A stretch of 64,000 nucleotides of DNA from Prorocentrum cordatum (taxonomy: Eukaryota; Sar; Dinophyceae; Prorocentrales; Prorocentraceae). The position numbers and the translations under genes are program-made. The notes beneath the pieces were generated by a model. That model was not told where the DNA came from. It ran no database searches and saw nothing but the letters and a program-made list of their open reading frames with translations. Below are positions 19,258 to 29,492 of this stretch, in pieces; the first letter of the stretch is position 1; each line of letters begins with the position of its first letter. Location: positions 228,952 through 292,951 of the forward strand of contig CAUYUJ010012747.1 in the NCBI GenBank assembly GCA_963575745.1, written 5' to 3'.

Positions 19258-20940
19258 ATGTCGAGCGCCCCTCCCCTTGCCAACAATGTATCTCCGAAGG
19301 TAAATCTATCAATGGCACGTTTCTGTTATGAACTTGACGAAGCCGGTTCATCCAGCGTCGATGTATTCAAATTGTTTGGGCGGCCAGTGGTTGGTTTGTG
19401 TGCCCGAGTATTCAGCAAACGATGTTTTGCAGCAGCGATTTTTTTGGACTGCATATGCGTGAGCGAGTGCGGGAGGTCCCATGTGGTTCAGTTGATTCTG
19501 ACGAAAAATGAAAATGATTCATATGGGAAAGATGTACGTGTAGGTGACGTCGTCAAAGTCATCGACGGTAATGTTGACCCAAGGCTGGCGAAGCCACCTC
19601 GAGCATGCATCATTCATGTATATGCGCTGGAAGTTGACGAGCCGTGGAGTGAAACTCTCGGGATTGGGGACGTGCACTTCCATCAGTCTGTTTTCCATGA
19701 CGACATTGATGCTTCCTTCATGCATTGCAAGCGTGGTAGTGGTGAGCCGAAGGAATCAACATCTAACAAGTTCAAGGACCGTAGCCCCTACGCAATCTTG
19801 CAATGCCACGCATCAGTGGCTGAAAGAGTTGCGATGTACTTCAACGGGGTTTCTCTTTCGTCGTACTCGAAGGACCTTTTAGTAATGCTGTACGAGGACC
19901 ACCAAGACGAGGAGGATGTTTTCAAACTGCGTAGAGCAAAGTATCTTGGCAAGGAGGAAGTTGAGAGCTTTCTGCGTGGCATCGTGCAGCGAGTGTATTT
20001 CGTACAGCCGCGCCTGAAAGAAGTCAGCTTCGCCCAAATTGTGGCGAAGTATCTGAAGGCGGTTGCTAGTGACAGCAGTCCTGAACGAGTGAACCGATTC
20101 CGCAGACTCAGGTGTTTCCCCCGACTTCACGAAGCTAAGTTGAAAGAATTGCTCCTTAGAGAAAGCGCTGAGACGCCAAAAGGCTCCCCGACACTCGAGC
20201 AGAGCCTAACGAAGCAGAGCCTACCAAACATATGTGATTGCGTTGTGTACGCGGACGGTTTATATTGGTTGGGCATTGATACAAAGCGCATGTTGGTTCC
20301 AGTGAAGAGTCAAGAAGTTGTTCCATCTGGTGCCTACTGGAAGCTTCTTGAAATCAGGGAGCGGTATCTGAAGGACTCTCTCAACGTGGTGGAGAAGTAC
20401 GGGCGCCGGAGCCTGGCGATAGACATTGGTGCCTCCCCAGGTGGCTGGAGCTACTGTCTAGCCGCAAATTTTGGCACACGGCTGACTTTTGCAGTGGATC
20501 CAGCTTCGCACATGCACGAATTGTTGAATAAATACGCAAGTACGCAGGAGGGTGACACAGCGGATTCAAGTGTCATAACACACTGGATGTGTCGCGGGGA
20601 CGCAGGTCTCGAGCGGCTGGAGAAACATGTTTCCGAGGAGGGAAGTGGGAGCAAAGTCGCAGTATTTGTGTGCGATATGAACGATGATATGGAGAGGGCG
20701 GTGGAGTTGGTCAGGACTTTTGTTTTGAATGAATTGTTCGAGAGACCGTGCTTGATTGTTGTGACATTCAAGCGGACATGCAGGAATAAGGCCGAGTTTT
20801 CGGACCGCAAGTCCAAGTCTTTGGCGGTTCTTGAGAATGAGTGTGGTTTGAGTCACCTGCAGGAGCTACATCTATTCGCAAACACGCCGCAAGAGACGAC
20901 AGTTGTTGGACAGCTGGAGGAGCCTTCGGTTGTTGGCTGA
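19258..20940 (+). CDS. FtsJ/RrmJ-type RNA 2'-O-ribose methyltransferase, 560 aa
   Basis: The C-terminal half (about residues 350-545) is an FtsJ/RrmJ-like, S-adenosylmethionine-dependent methyltransferase domain, which in known members methylates the 2'-OH of rRNA, tRNA or mRNA caps. The SAM-binding loop reads IDIGASPGGWSYC (388-400). The catalytic K-D-K-E tetrad appears complete: K362 in AYWKLLEIRERY, D473 in VCDMND, K505 in VVTFKR and E536 in LQELHLFAN. The N-terminal 350 residues are unusual for the family; a VGDVVKV stretch near 95-101 hints weakly at an OB-fold RNA-binding part. The frame has no introns, stops or frameshifts and is less GC-rich than its surroundings. The ATG is the first in frame after relict spliced leaders at 19134-19171, so the locus is probably a functional retrogene. 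The exact RNA target is unknown; cap or rRNA methylation are both possible. Confidence 0.85.
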   Translation: MSSAPPLANNVSPKVNLSMARFCYELDEAGSSSVDVFKLFGRPVVGLCARVFSKRCFAAAIFLDCICVSECGRSHVVQLILTKNENDSYGKDVRVGDVVKVIDGNVDPRLAKPPRACIIHVYALEVDEPWSETLGIGDVHFHQSVFHDDIDASFMHCKRGSGEPKESTSNKFKDRSPYAILQCHASVAERVAMYFNGVSLSSYSKDLLVMLYEDHQDEEDVFKLRRAKYLGKEEVESFLRGIVQRVYFVQPRLKEVSFAQIVAKYLKAVASDSSPERVNRFRRLRCFPRLHEAKLKELLLRESAETPKGSPTLEQSLTKQSLPNICDCVVYADGLYWLGIDTKRMLVPVKSQEVVPSGAYWKLLEIRERYLKDSLNVVEKYGRRSLAIDIGASPGGWSYCLAANFGTRLTFAVDPASHMHELLNKYASTQEGDTADSSVITHWMCRGDAGLERLEKHVSEEGSGSKVAVFVCDMNDDMERAVELVRTFVLNELFERPCLIVVTFKRTCRNKAEFSDRKSKSLAVLENECGLSHLQELHLFANTPQETTVVGQLEEPSVVG

Positions 20941-22420
20941 GTAACGAGGATTGACCGAGCGTGTCATTAAGAGTGGCAAGATCTCACCGCGAAGCGATAG
21001 AAGCTAAGCGGCGGAACACATTGCATGTCATATTAATGGTTGAAGCTGGTGACATGGCCTGCATTGGCAATGCAAGGCGAAACAGTTGCTGCATGTTGCT
21101 TTTCGCTGCTACATCGGCTGGAGTTGCTATCGAGCAAGGTGCCGAAGGTACAGTTGCAGTACGTACTGATGCTGGCTTTTTGTTGGAGTACTGCTAGTGT
21201 TAGGTGGTGTGGACACTCCGACATTACGAGATGGCGCATGCCCATCCAACCGTGCCGCAGAGCTCCCCCCACTTCAATAGTCTTGAGGATCGAGCCATTC
21301 GTAGACGGAGGCTCTCCAGTATGTCGCTCGTCGAATAGTCTTGGCACGCGCTTGCTCGGCTGCGGCCCGCTCTTTCTGGCCAGCCTCGGCGGCCGGAGAG
21401 GCCCACAGCGTGCTCCCGTCGTGCTCAGTGGTCGCCCTTGGTCGCCGCCCGGCCACGGCGGGCCTTCGGCTACCCCTGGCCTGCAGCGGCGCCGGCCGGC
21501 CCGCCCCAGAGCTCACCGTGGGATGCTGAGTGGGACGTCAGGTGCCCGGCACGCCTCGTCGTCGCATGATCCATCCCAGGAGTCCTCATCCAGCCTCCTC
21601 CGCCCGCCGTCCCCGCAGGGGTCGCGGGAGGCTTCCGCGGAGGCTCCCCGAGGCCCAGCAGAGGCCAGCAGCAAAAAAAAACACGACGGGCGGTGTTTGC
21701 CCCATGGGCCCCCCACCCGTGAGTTCCTGCACTGCGGATCAGGTTATGAAGTTCATTATGTGCGTTGAATGTGTTGTGGCACATCATGCATGGATGGAGC
21801 CCTGCACTCCTGGGGTATGTCATCTCGAAACCATCTGGGCCCGTTTTGTGATGGCCCCGCGTTTCGCTTCCAAGAGGTGTCAAAGACATTTCATGAAAGC
21901 CTCAAGACGGCCCAACATGGGACGACACAAGATGGCCTCCAAGATGGCGCTGGAGGGTCCAGGATGGCTCAAGATAGCTGACAAGATGTTTCCAAAACGG
22001 CTCTTAACACCAACGGACTTTCCCAGGACGGCCCCGAGAAGTCAAAATCCGTAAAAAGTTATTGAAAATCCATAGTTTTCGCGTTCTCACCTTTTCGTCT
22101 TCGATGGGTCACTGACGGCACATGTTGACCCCAAAAGTGACCCACGCGAGCCCAGAGCTCAAGAGAGCCCCAGGACAGCCCCAAGAGTTCCCCAAGACAG
22201 CCTCAAGAAAGCCCCAAGACGGCCCAAGAGACCTCCAAGACGGCCCTGGAGCGCCCCAAGACACCCGGAGTCGCCACCAAAAGCTTCCGGAGGCTTCCGA
22301 CGAGACAAGAACGCTTCGAGACGCACCAAAAAATTTGGATGCAACTCCTGGGAGGTCGAATTCTGATGTTGCCCTGTTCTGAAATCTGGCTAATCCAGCT
22401 TAGTCCCGCTTAATCCCGAG
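20941..22420. other. Downstream region, no gene recognised
   Basis: No poly(A) tail follows the methyltransferase gene. 21340-21700 is GC-rich and open on both strands without a recognisable motif. 21890-22280 is a loose CAAGATGGC / CCCCAAGACGGCC-type low-complexity repeat. Confidence 0.4.
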
Positions 22421-22422
22421 GA

Positions 22423-22575
22423 GGGAGGAGGGAGGAGGGAGGAGGAGGAGGAGGGAGGAGGACGAGGACGAGGACGAGGACGAGGCCGAGGACGAGGGCG
22501 AGGACGAGGACGAGGAGAGGAGGAGGAGGAGGGAAGGAGGAGGAGGAGGAGGAAGGAGGAGGAGGAGGAGGAGGA
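22423..22575. repeat. (GGA)n / (GAGGAC)n tract
   Basis: GGAGGA runs with an internal GAGGACGAGGAC section (about 22455-22515). Followed by GGC-rich DNA up to 22760. Confidence 0.9.
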
Positions 22576-22785
22576 GCCCGCGCAGCGGCGGCCGCGGCGG
22601 TGCAGCGGCGGCGGCGGTGCCCGGTGCGCAGGGCGCCGGCGGCCCTCGGAGCCCCGGGCGGCCTCGGGAGGCCCGCGCCGCGCGCGGGGGGGCCTCCGCG
22701 CCGCGTCGCGCGCGGGGGGGCATCCGCGCCGCGCCGCGCCGTGGGGGCCGCTGCTCGGCGGCGGGGCCAGGGTCGAGGAGGAATT

Positions 22786-22850
22786 TTAAGTCGGGCATGT
22801 CCCTCTACAGGAGGGATGCGTATCCAAAAATAATTATCCCGGCAAAACAA
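22786..22850. mobile_element. MITE-like element, family 1, copy F (left part)
   Basis: TTAAGTCGGGCATGTCCC then TCTACAGG, continuing CCAAAAATAATTATCC as in other copies, but no matching right end follows nearby. Its left flank, CCAGGGTCGAGGAGGAATT (22767-22785), is matched by the right flank of copy G at about 24619-24637 (CCAGGGTCGAAGAGGAAATT). Confidence 0.6.
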
Positions 22851-22989
22851 CCAAACAGCGATGTGTATAAGCATATCTGGAAGCATTCCCCTTAGGATTC
22901 GGGTGAGAATCCAAATGTGGAATTCTGCTGTTCTCGCAGTCGCAGTCGCATTCGCAATGACAGTCGCAGTGGCAACGGCCTTAGGACCC

Positions 22990-23145
22990 AATGGAATCCC
23001 AAGGATTCCTATGGATTCCTACGACATCCTTAGGCATCCTTAGGAATCCATAGGAATCCTTAGGAAACCTGAGGAATCCTTAGGAATCCTGATTCCTAGG
23101 GATTCCTAAGGATTCCTAGGGAATCCTAAGGATTCCGAAGGATTC
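22990..23145. repeat. AATCCTTAGGATTCC palindromic repeat
   Basis: Short units such as GATTCCTAAGGATTCC and AATCCTTAGGAATCC, largely self-complementary. The motif returns at about 24265-24294, on the far side of the CCTCAG and 72-bp arrays. Confidence 0.8.
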
Positions 23146-23149
23146 GCCT

Positions 23150-23868
23150 GCCTCGGCCTCAGCCTCAGCCTGCCTCAGCCTCAGCCTGCCTCAGCCTCAG
23201 CCTGCCTCAGCCTCAGCCTCAGCCTGTCTCAGCCTCAGCCTGCCTCAGCATAAGCCTCAGCCTGCCTCAGCCTGCCTCAGCCTGCCTCGGCTTGCCTCGG
23301 CCTCAGCCTCAGCCTCCCTCGGCTTGCCTCAGCCTCAGCCTCAGCCTCAGCCTCAGCCTCAGCCTGCCTCGGCCTCAGCCTCAGCCTGCCTCGGCCTCAG
23401 CCTCAGCCTCAGCCTCAGCCTGCCTCAGCCTCAGCCTCAGTCTGCCTCAGCCTCAGCCTGCCTCAGCCTCAGCCTCAGCCTGCCTCAGCCGCAGCTTGCC
23501 GCAGCCTCAGCCTCTCAGCCTCAGCCTGCCTCAACTTCAGCCTCAGCCTCAGCCTGCCTCGGCTTGCCTCAGCCTCAGCCTCAGCCTGCCTCGGCCTCAG
23601 CCTCAGCCTCAGCCTCAGCCTGCCTCAGCGTCAGCCTCTCATCAGCCTCAGCCTCAGCCTCAGCCTGCCTCAGCCTCAGCCTGCCTCAGCCTCAGCCTCC
23701 TGCCTCGGCCTCAGCCTGCGTCAGCCTCAGCCTCAGCCTGCCTCAGCCTCAGTCTGCCTCAGCCTCAGCCTCAGCCTGCCTCGGCGTGCCTCAGCCTCAG
23801 CCTCAGCCTCAGCCTGCCTCAGCCTCAGCCTGCCTCGGCTACAGCCTGCCTCAGCTCGGGCATTCAAA
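23150..23868. repeat. CCTCAG minisatellite
   Basis: About 720 bp of CCTCAG hexamers with CCTGCCTCAG and CCTCGG variants. Open in all plus frames; the Ala/Ser/Gln/Pro/Leu-rich frames here are repeat translations. Confidence 0.95.
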
Positions 23869-23879
23869 ATATGGCGCAG

Positions 23880-24255
23880 GACTGATGTTCCGGGAGCAGA
23901 TCACAAAGTGACCCACAGTTGGCTCTGGGCAATCAAAATATGGTACAGGAATGGTTTTCTGGGAACACGAAAAACACGAAGTGGCCTACAGTTGGCTCTG
24001 GGCACTCAAAATGTAGCCTGGGAGTAGTGTTCTGGGAACACGAAGAACACGAAATGGCCTACGGTTGGCTCCGGGCATTCAAATGCGGCATGGGAGTAGT
24101 GTTCTGGGAACACGAACAACACGAAGTGGCCTACAGTTGGCTCCGGGCATTCAAATGTGGCCTGGGAATGGTGTTCTGGGACCACGAAGAACACGAAGTG
24201 GCCTACAGTTCGCTCCGGGCATTCAAAAGGTGGCTTGGGAATGGTGTTCTGATGC
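23880..24255 (+). repeat. 72-bp tandem repeat encoding a 24-residue unit
   Basis: Five to six units of about 72 bp, an exact multiple of three. The frame from 23919 to 24296 reads, in its later units, variants of VFWEHEEHEVAYSWLRAFKC. The minus strand is also open. GGCATTCAAA and GGCCTACAGTTGGCTC are the best-conserved DNA blocks. No known protein family. Either a minisatellite whose length keeps the frame, or a decayed repeat protein. Confidence 0.7.
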
Positions 24256-24481
24256 AAGAATGCAAGGATTCCTATGGAATTCCTAAGGATTCCTGACGCT
24301 GACGGTTTTTTCTTGTTCCCGCCCAGACCTCCTTGGGGCTGCCGGTTTCTGCCGGTTCCTAATCTGACACCTTTAGAAAAGCTGTTAGGTAATCAAAGAA
24401 CTAATGTGGAGAGGATTTTTCTCTTGTTTGTTTTAAATTTATTTTGCACATTTGACTGTTTCCTATTTGTTTGCCAAGGTT

Positions 24482-24617
24482 ATGTCGGGCATGTCCCCCT
24501 AAAGGAGGAAATCCAAAAGTAGACAAAGATAATCTGGGGACGACTGCTTGGCTATATGTGTTGGCCATTTTTCATTTCGTCCAAAATCCGCCTGTGGGGG
24601 GGGGGGACGTGCCCAAC
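24482..24617. mobile_element. MITE-like element, family 1, copy G
   Basis: About 136 bp. The left end is TATGTCGGGCATGTCCCC; the right end, reverse-complemented, is GGTTGGGCACGTCCCC. The interior shares CCAAAAGTAGACAAA and TGGGGACGA with copies B-D. Confidence 0.7.
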
Positions 24618-24710
24618 CCAGGGTCGAAGAGGAAATTAGCCTGACGAAGGGCCCAACCATATGCAGGTGTGAGTACCGCAATTGTGATTCACTTTTTCCG
24701 GTGGTGATCC

Positions 24711-26672
24711 CTATGGGGCCACGAACCGTGCTAGGGGTGTGCCGAAATGAGTGGCGCGGTACACAACGCGAACGAAAACGAACAACACAATGCGGACTGA
24801 GCCACGGGGACCTTCGGTGGGGCTCCATATGACGCTGTACTGGGTGAGGGAGACGCATGCGGACTGCGCCACGGGGACCTTGGGTAGAGTTCCCTATGGG
24901 GTCACGAAGCGTGTGAGGGGTGTGCCGAAATGAGTGGCGGGGACGCATGCGAACTGTGCCATTGGGACCTTCGGCGGAGCTCCTATTGTGCCGCAATGAG
25001 TGGCGGGGGCGCATGCGAACTGTGCCACTGGGACCTTCGGCGGAGCTCCTATGGGGCCACGAAACGTGTGAGTGGTGTGCCGAAATGAGTGGCGGACGCA
25101 TGCGAACTGTGGCATTAGGACTTTCGGCGGAACTCCCATGGAGGCACGAAACGTGTGAGGGGTGTGCCGATATGAACGGCGGGGACGCATGCGAGCTGTG
25201 CCACTGGGACTTTCGGCGGAGCTCCTATGGGGCCACGAAACGCGTGAGGGGTGTGCAGACATGAGTGGCGGGGACGCATGCGAACTGTGCCGTTGGGGCC
25301 TTCGGCGGAGCTCCCTATGGGGCCACGAAACGTGTGAGGGGTGTGCCGAAATGAGCGGCGGGGACGCATGCGAACTGTGCCACTGTGACCTTCGGCGGAG
25401 CTCCTTATGGGCAGCGAAACGTGTGAGGGGTGTGCCGAAATGAGTGGCGGGGACGCATGCGAACTGCGCCATTGGGACCTTCGGCAGAGCTCCTATGGGG
25501 CCACGAAACGTGTGAGGGGTGTACCGAAATTAGTGGCGGCGAACTGTGCCATTAGGACTTTCGGCGGAACTCCCATGGAGGCACGAAACGTGTGAGGGGT
25601 GTGCCGATATGGGGCCACGAAACGTGTGAGGGGTGTGCCGAAATGAGTGGCGGGAACGCATGCGGACTGTGCCACTGGGACTTTCGGCTGACCTCCTATG
25701 GGGCCACGAAACGTATGGGGGTGTGCCGAAATGAGTGGCGGGGACGCATGCGAGCTGTGCCAGTGGGACTTTCGGCGGAGCTCCCATGGGCCACGAAACG
25801 TGTGAGGGGTGTGCCGACATGAGTGGCGGGGACGCATGCGAAATGTGACCTTCGGCGGGGCTCCCTATGGGGCCACGAAACGAGTGAGGGGTGTGCCAAA
25901 ATGAGCGGCGGGGACGCATGCGAACTGTGCCATTGGGACCTTTGGCGGGGTCCTATGGGGCCACGAAACGTGTGAGGGGTGTGCAGACATGAGTGGCGGG
26001 GACGCATGCGAACTGTGCCACTGGGGCCTTCGGCGGAGCTCCCTATGGGGCCACGAAACGTGTGAGGGGTGTGCCGAAATGAGCGGCGGGGACGCATGCG
26101 AACTGTGCCATTGTGACCTTTGGCGGGGCTCTTTATGGGGCAGCGAAACGTGTGAGGGGTGTGCCGAAATGAGTGGCGGGGACGCATGCGAACTGCGCCA
26201 CTGGGACCTTTGGCGGAGCTCCTATGGGGCAACGAAACGTGTGAGGGGTGTACCGAAATTAGTAGCGGCGAACTGTGCCATCAGGACTTTCGGCGGAACT
26301 CCCATGGAGGCACGAAACGTGTGAGGGGTGTGCCGACATGGGTGGCGGGGACGCATGTGATTTGCGCCACCGGGCGGAGCTCCCATGGGGCCACGAAACG
26401 TGTGAGGGGTGTGCCGAAATGAGTGGCGGGGACGCATGCGAGCTGTGCCACTGGGACTTTCGGCAGAGCGAGGGGTGTGCCGAAATTAGCGGCGGGGACG
26501 CATGCGAACTGTGTGCCACTGGGACTTTCGGCGGAGTTCTTATGGGGCAACGAAACGTCTGAGGGCTGTCCTGAAATGATTGGCAGGGACGCATGCGAAC
26601 TGTGGCATTGGGACCTTCGGCGGAACTCCTATGGGGCCACGAAACGTGTGAAGGGTGTGCCGAATTAAGTGG
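24711..26672. repeat. 89-bp satellite array, about 22 units
   Basis: Unit of about 89-90 bp with the landmarks GACGCATGCGAACTG, CTTCGGCGGAGCTCC, GGCCACGAAACGTGTG and AGGGGTGTGCCGA. Several units carry deletions. A shortened pair of units at about 25520-25615 is repeated at about 26250-26335, so there is higher-order structure. 89 is not a multiple of three, so the many short open frames (with CELCHWD-like strings) are not a conserved protein. The array ends about 1.2 kb from the 3' end of LINE-1. Confidence 0.95.
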
Positions 26673-26689
26673 CGGGACTCCCGGGGGCA

Positions 26690-27886
26690 AGTGTTTCTTA
26701 GCGGAACGATCGCGTTGAAGGATGGTTTTCGCCGCGCGGTAAATAATGACGTGGTCCCATTCCTTGCGAATAAGAACTACAGCGCCGATTGCGATGTCAA
26801 CGGTTTGGTCAGTATCATGGCGTCGGGGTCCGCTGCGCTCATTGTTTTCCGCGCCGTCGTGCGGCCGAGCGCAAACGTTGCAACAAGGTCGCGTCTGCGT
26901 GTTCCCCATCGGATGTGTTTCGGGTTTGTTCCTTACCATGGTTTCGGGAAGGCGCAATGTCTGCCGATTCTTCGTATCGGGAGATCTGGTGAGACCCGGG
27001 CGTTGCATCAAACGTCGCAGCCGCCAACGTTGTAGACGCATCGCCTTTTGATGCCCCCGATATTTTGTTCCATCGTTGCCACAATACGTCCCCACGGCAT
27101 TGAAAGCCAACCTTGTTATTGATGATTTCTGTTAGACGCCCACCTTGCGAGACAGAACGCGAACGTTGGCACGGTGATCGGACGCCGTATGTCACATCAG
27201 GTCGGAGGTCATCTAGCCCAATGGGAGAAATTGATTTGCTTGCGTGCGTCCCTTCCGCATATCTTTGCTCGCCCATGACATTTCCTTTTTCATCTTGTCT
27301 ACAATCAAACCGTGTGATATTTTCCAAAATTTAGATGCAGAGTTGTTCCAGTGAGCGCGCGCAACGTGATTACGCAACACGTCGTTATAATAAATCAATT
27401 GTGCATGCATTCGGCTCTTCGTCACTCCGCCTCGAGGGTCGGAGCGCATTCGGCGTGCGGTGGCTGCCCGCGATGGTTGGTTGCGATAGGGGGTCGATAT
27501 GAGATTGGCCGCGGAGTTGGCGTCCCACCTCATGCGGTTTTTGTGTTCGCGACTCACGGTATTGTAGTTTTTTTTTGCGATTCCGACTTGGCCTGAGTTG
27601 CCCCGTACTTTTTAGAATCTTAGCGAGTTGAGCCACAAATTTGCCAAACAATCGTTCCTGAGATTTCAGAAATTATCATTGCGAAACCAAATCTTTTATG
27701 TTAGCGAATAAACCATTGGAGGTGGCGGTAATCCGAGACAAAACATGTGGCGAAAGACCCGTGTCATCATTCGCGTTTTGTGCAATCTGTTCTAGTCGAG
27801 CCATACGCCGGAGCGCGTGGGCAAAAGGCGAGACAATGCGCCTGTTCTCTCCGCTTTGCGGGAGCGGCGGCGTGCCAACACAATTA
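26690..27886. other. Moderate-GC region 3' of LINE-1, possibly its 3' UTR
   Basis: Between the satellite and the LINE-1 stop codon. Minus-strand frames at 26839-27327 and 27213-27557 have no recognisable domain. It could be the LINE 3' UTR or an unrelated old insertion; no poly(A) tail on the LINE strand was found. Confidence 0.35.
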
Positions 27887-28849
27887 TCAATTCACATCGT
27901 TTGCTTCTGGCCGGGGAGGGGGGCGAGGAAGAGAGGGAGAGGGAGGCGGAGGAAGGGCAGGAGGAGGAAGGGAGACGAAATCAAATACAAACTTGTGCCA
28001 AGCGATTGGCTCGCTAACGCATTGCATTACAGCGTCCTCAGTGTAAAAATGCGGCACGATAGCGTCATGTAAACACTTCGCCCATTCATGTCTTGGCCTG
28101 CCTACAGCTCTGGCGCATGCGTCGGTGGCTGGTCGGACACAGCTAGGTTGAAAAGTAAGGCGGCGCAAAAAGTCAGAGTTTGGTGCCCTACCTATTTTTC
28201 CAAACCATACAAGTTGATGTTTCAAAAGCTGTGTCGTATAAGATTGCTGCCCGGCTCTCGACAGCACATCTTGATTAGAAATTCGTGATATGTACGCGTG
28301 GGGTATGTGCAATATGCGACGCAAGCATTTCGCTTGAAAGCCATCTAACATTCTACGCTCGGCTTTGTTAAGCCATGCCGAATTCAATGAGTACATGACC
28401 TTACTGGTCACAAGGGCCTGAAAAACTTGGATCTTCCTAGCTGTGCTAATGGCTGTGTGCTTCCAGGCACGGCTGTGTCGACAAAATTCGCCCCAAGCAG
28501 CACCTAATCTCTTTCCCAATTCTCCGCGAAGCTGGCCAGTGGTCGAAAGCGTAGCTCCCAAATATGTCATGGAATCTTTAGCCATAATTGGTGTCCCAGA
28601 CGGCGTCAGGAGGTTGATCTCGCAGCGGACCGGCATAAGCTGGAATTTATCCCAATGCAATTCCATACCAAGTCTTGCCCCGGCATTCGCAATTTCTTCC
28701 AATAATGCTTGCAATTGGATTTGATTGCGCCCCACCAGCAAGGTGTCGTCAGCATATAACAAAATAGCCAGCGATTCTTCTTCTAGGGCTTGTCGTACTC
28801 CAGCCTCTGCGTGGCGCGCGGCATCTTGAACAGTCATCGTCATGATCAT
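27887..28849 (-). pseudogene. LINE-1 reverse transcriptase, C-terminal half
   Basis: Begins just after the G-I-S-Q-G-C-P-L-S-P motif (block B), which is readable upstream in the same frame. Contains the catalytic LLYADDTLLVG (block C), then LHWDKFQL and YLGATLSTTGQLRGELGKRL (blocks D and E), the thumb, and the LINE C-terminal region with GRPRHEWAKCLHDAI. It ends in a Pro-rich tail encoded by GGA-like sequence. It is in frame with the upstream half at 28898-29449, separated only by one TAA codon and 16 sense codons, so RT was lost here by a single nonsense change. Confidence 0.9.
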
Positions 28850-28897
28850 GATGAACAGGAAAGGTGAAAGGGGGCACCCTTGTGATATACCGGATAA

Positions 28898-29449
28898 TTA
28901 TCGTTTTTCTGAAGATTTATGGCGCCCATCTGCAACGCAAAATCGCCTGCCCCCGTAGATGTTCCCTATGATGTTCAGAACACGCGGAGGCACCCCAAAT
29001 TTTCGTAAACCTTCCAGCAGAGCCCCAACGTTAAGTGAATCGAAGGCTTTCTTCCAGTCCAGTGCCACAAAAGTTGTACCCCCATCTTTGTCAGCGTACG
29101 CTAATTCAATGTATCGGCGAACAGCGTGTATAGCATCTGATGTCCCACGCCCCCTTCTGAAACCGAATTGCGTGGTGGATAGTCGGTCTTCTGCTCCAGC
29201 ATCTTGCAATCGCCGTAATATAAGACTTGCAATAAGCTTGTACGCAACGCAAAGCAGGCTAATGGGACGGTAGTTGTCGCAGTTGTCGACGGCGCCTTTG
29301 TTTTTGTAAATCGTAGAAATTACAGATTCCTTCCAATTTTCAGGAACCGCCTCCTCGTTCCAGCATTTGTTGCATAGACCGGTTATCCACTCAAGCCCAC
29401 CAGGGTCCGTAGCGATTGCTTTCCAATCATCTGCTGGTATATCATCCAT
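28898..29449 (-). pseudogene. LINE-1 reverse transcriptase, N-terminal half
   Basis: RT fingers and palm with VPENWKESVISTIYKNKGA, NYRPISLLCVAYKLIASLIL, TQFGFRRGRGTSDAIHAVRR and the catalytic block A FVALDWKKAFDSL. Ends at a TAA (28898-28900) between blocks A and B. The frame upstream of 29449 reads ETSGMDDIPADDW, typical of LINE RTs, but a frameshift separates it from the endonuclease frame that stops at 29493. Confidence 0.9.
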
Positions 29450-29492
29450 TCCAGAGGTTTCCCCGCTTCAGCTTACGTATTGTTTTGCCCAC

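Noticed and set aside
21959-21973. Spliced-leader-like CCAGGATGGCTCAAG
   Set aside because: Only 12 of 15 bases match, with three adjacent mismatches, and it lies within a CAAGATGGC low-complexity repeat, so chance is likely.
23292-23911. Ala/Ser/Gln/Pro-rich frames of nearly 200 residues
   Set aside because: Translations of the CCTCAG minisatellite in different frames.
24720-26670. Cys-rich repeat protein (CELCHWD units) or a CRISPR-like array
   Set aside because: The 89-bp unit is not a codon multiple and stops interrupt it; units are contiguous, with no spacer pattern, in a eukaryotic context.
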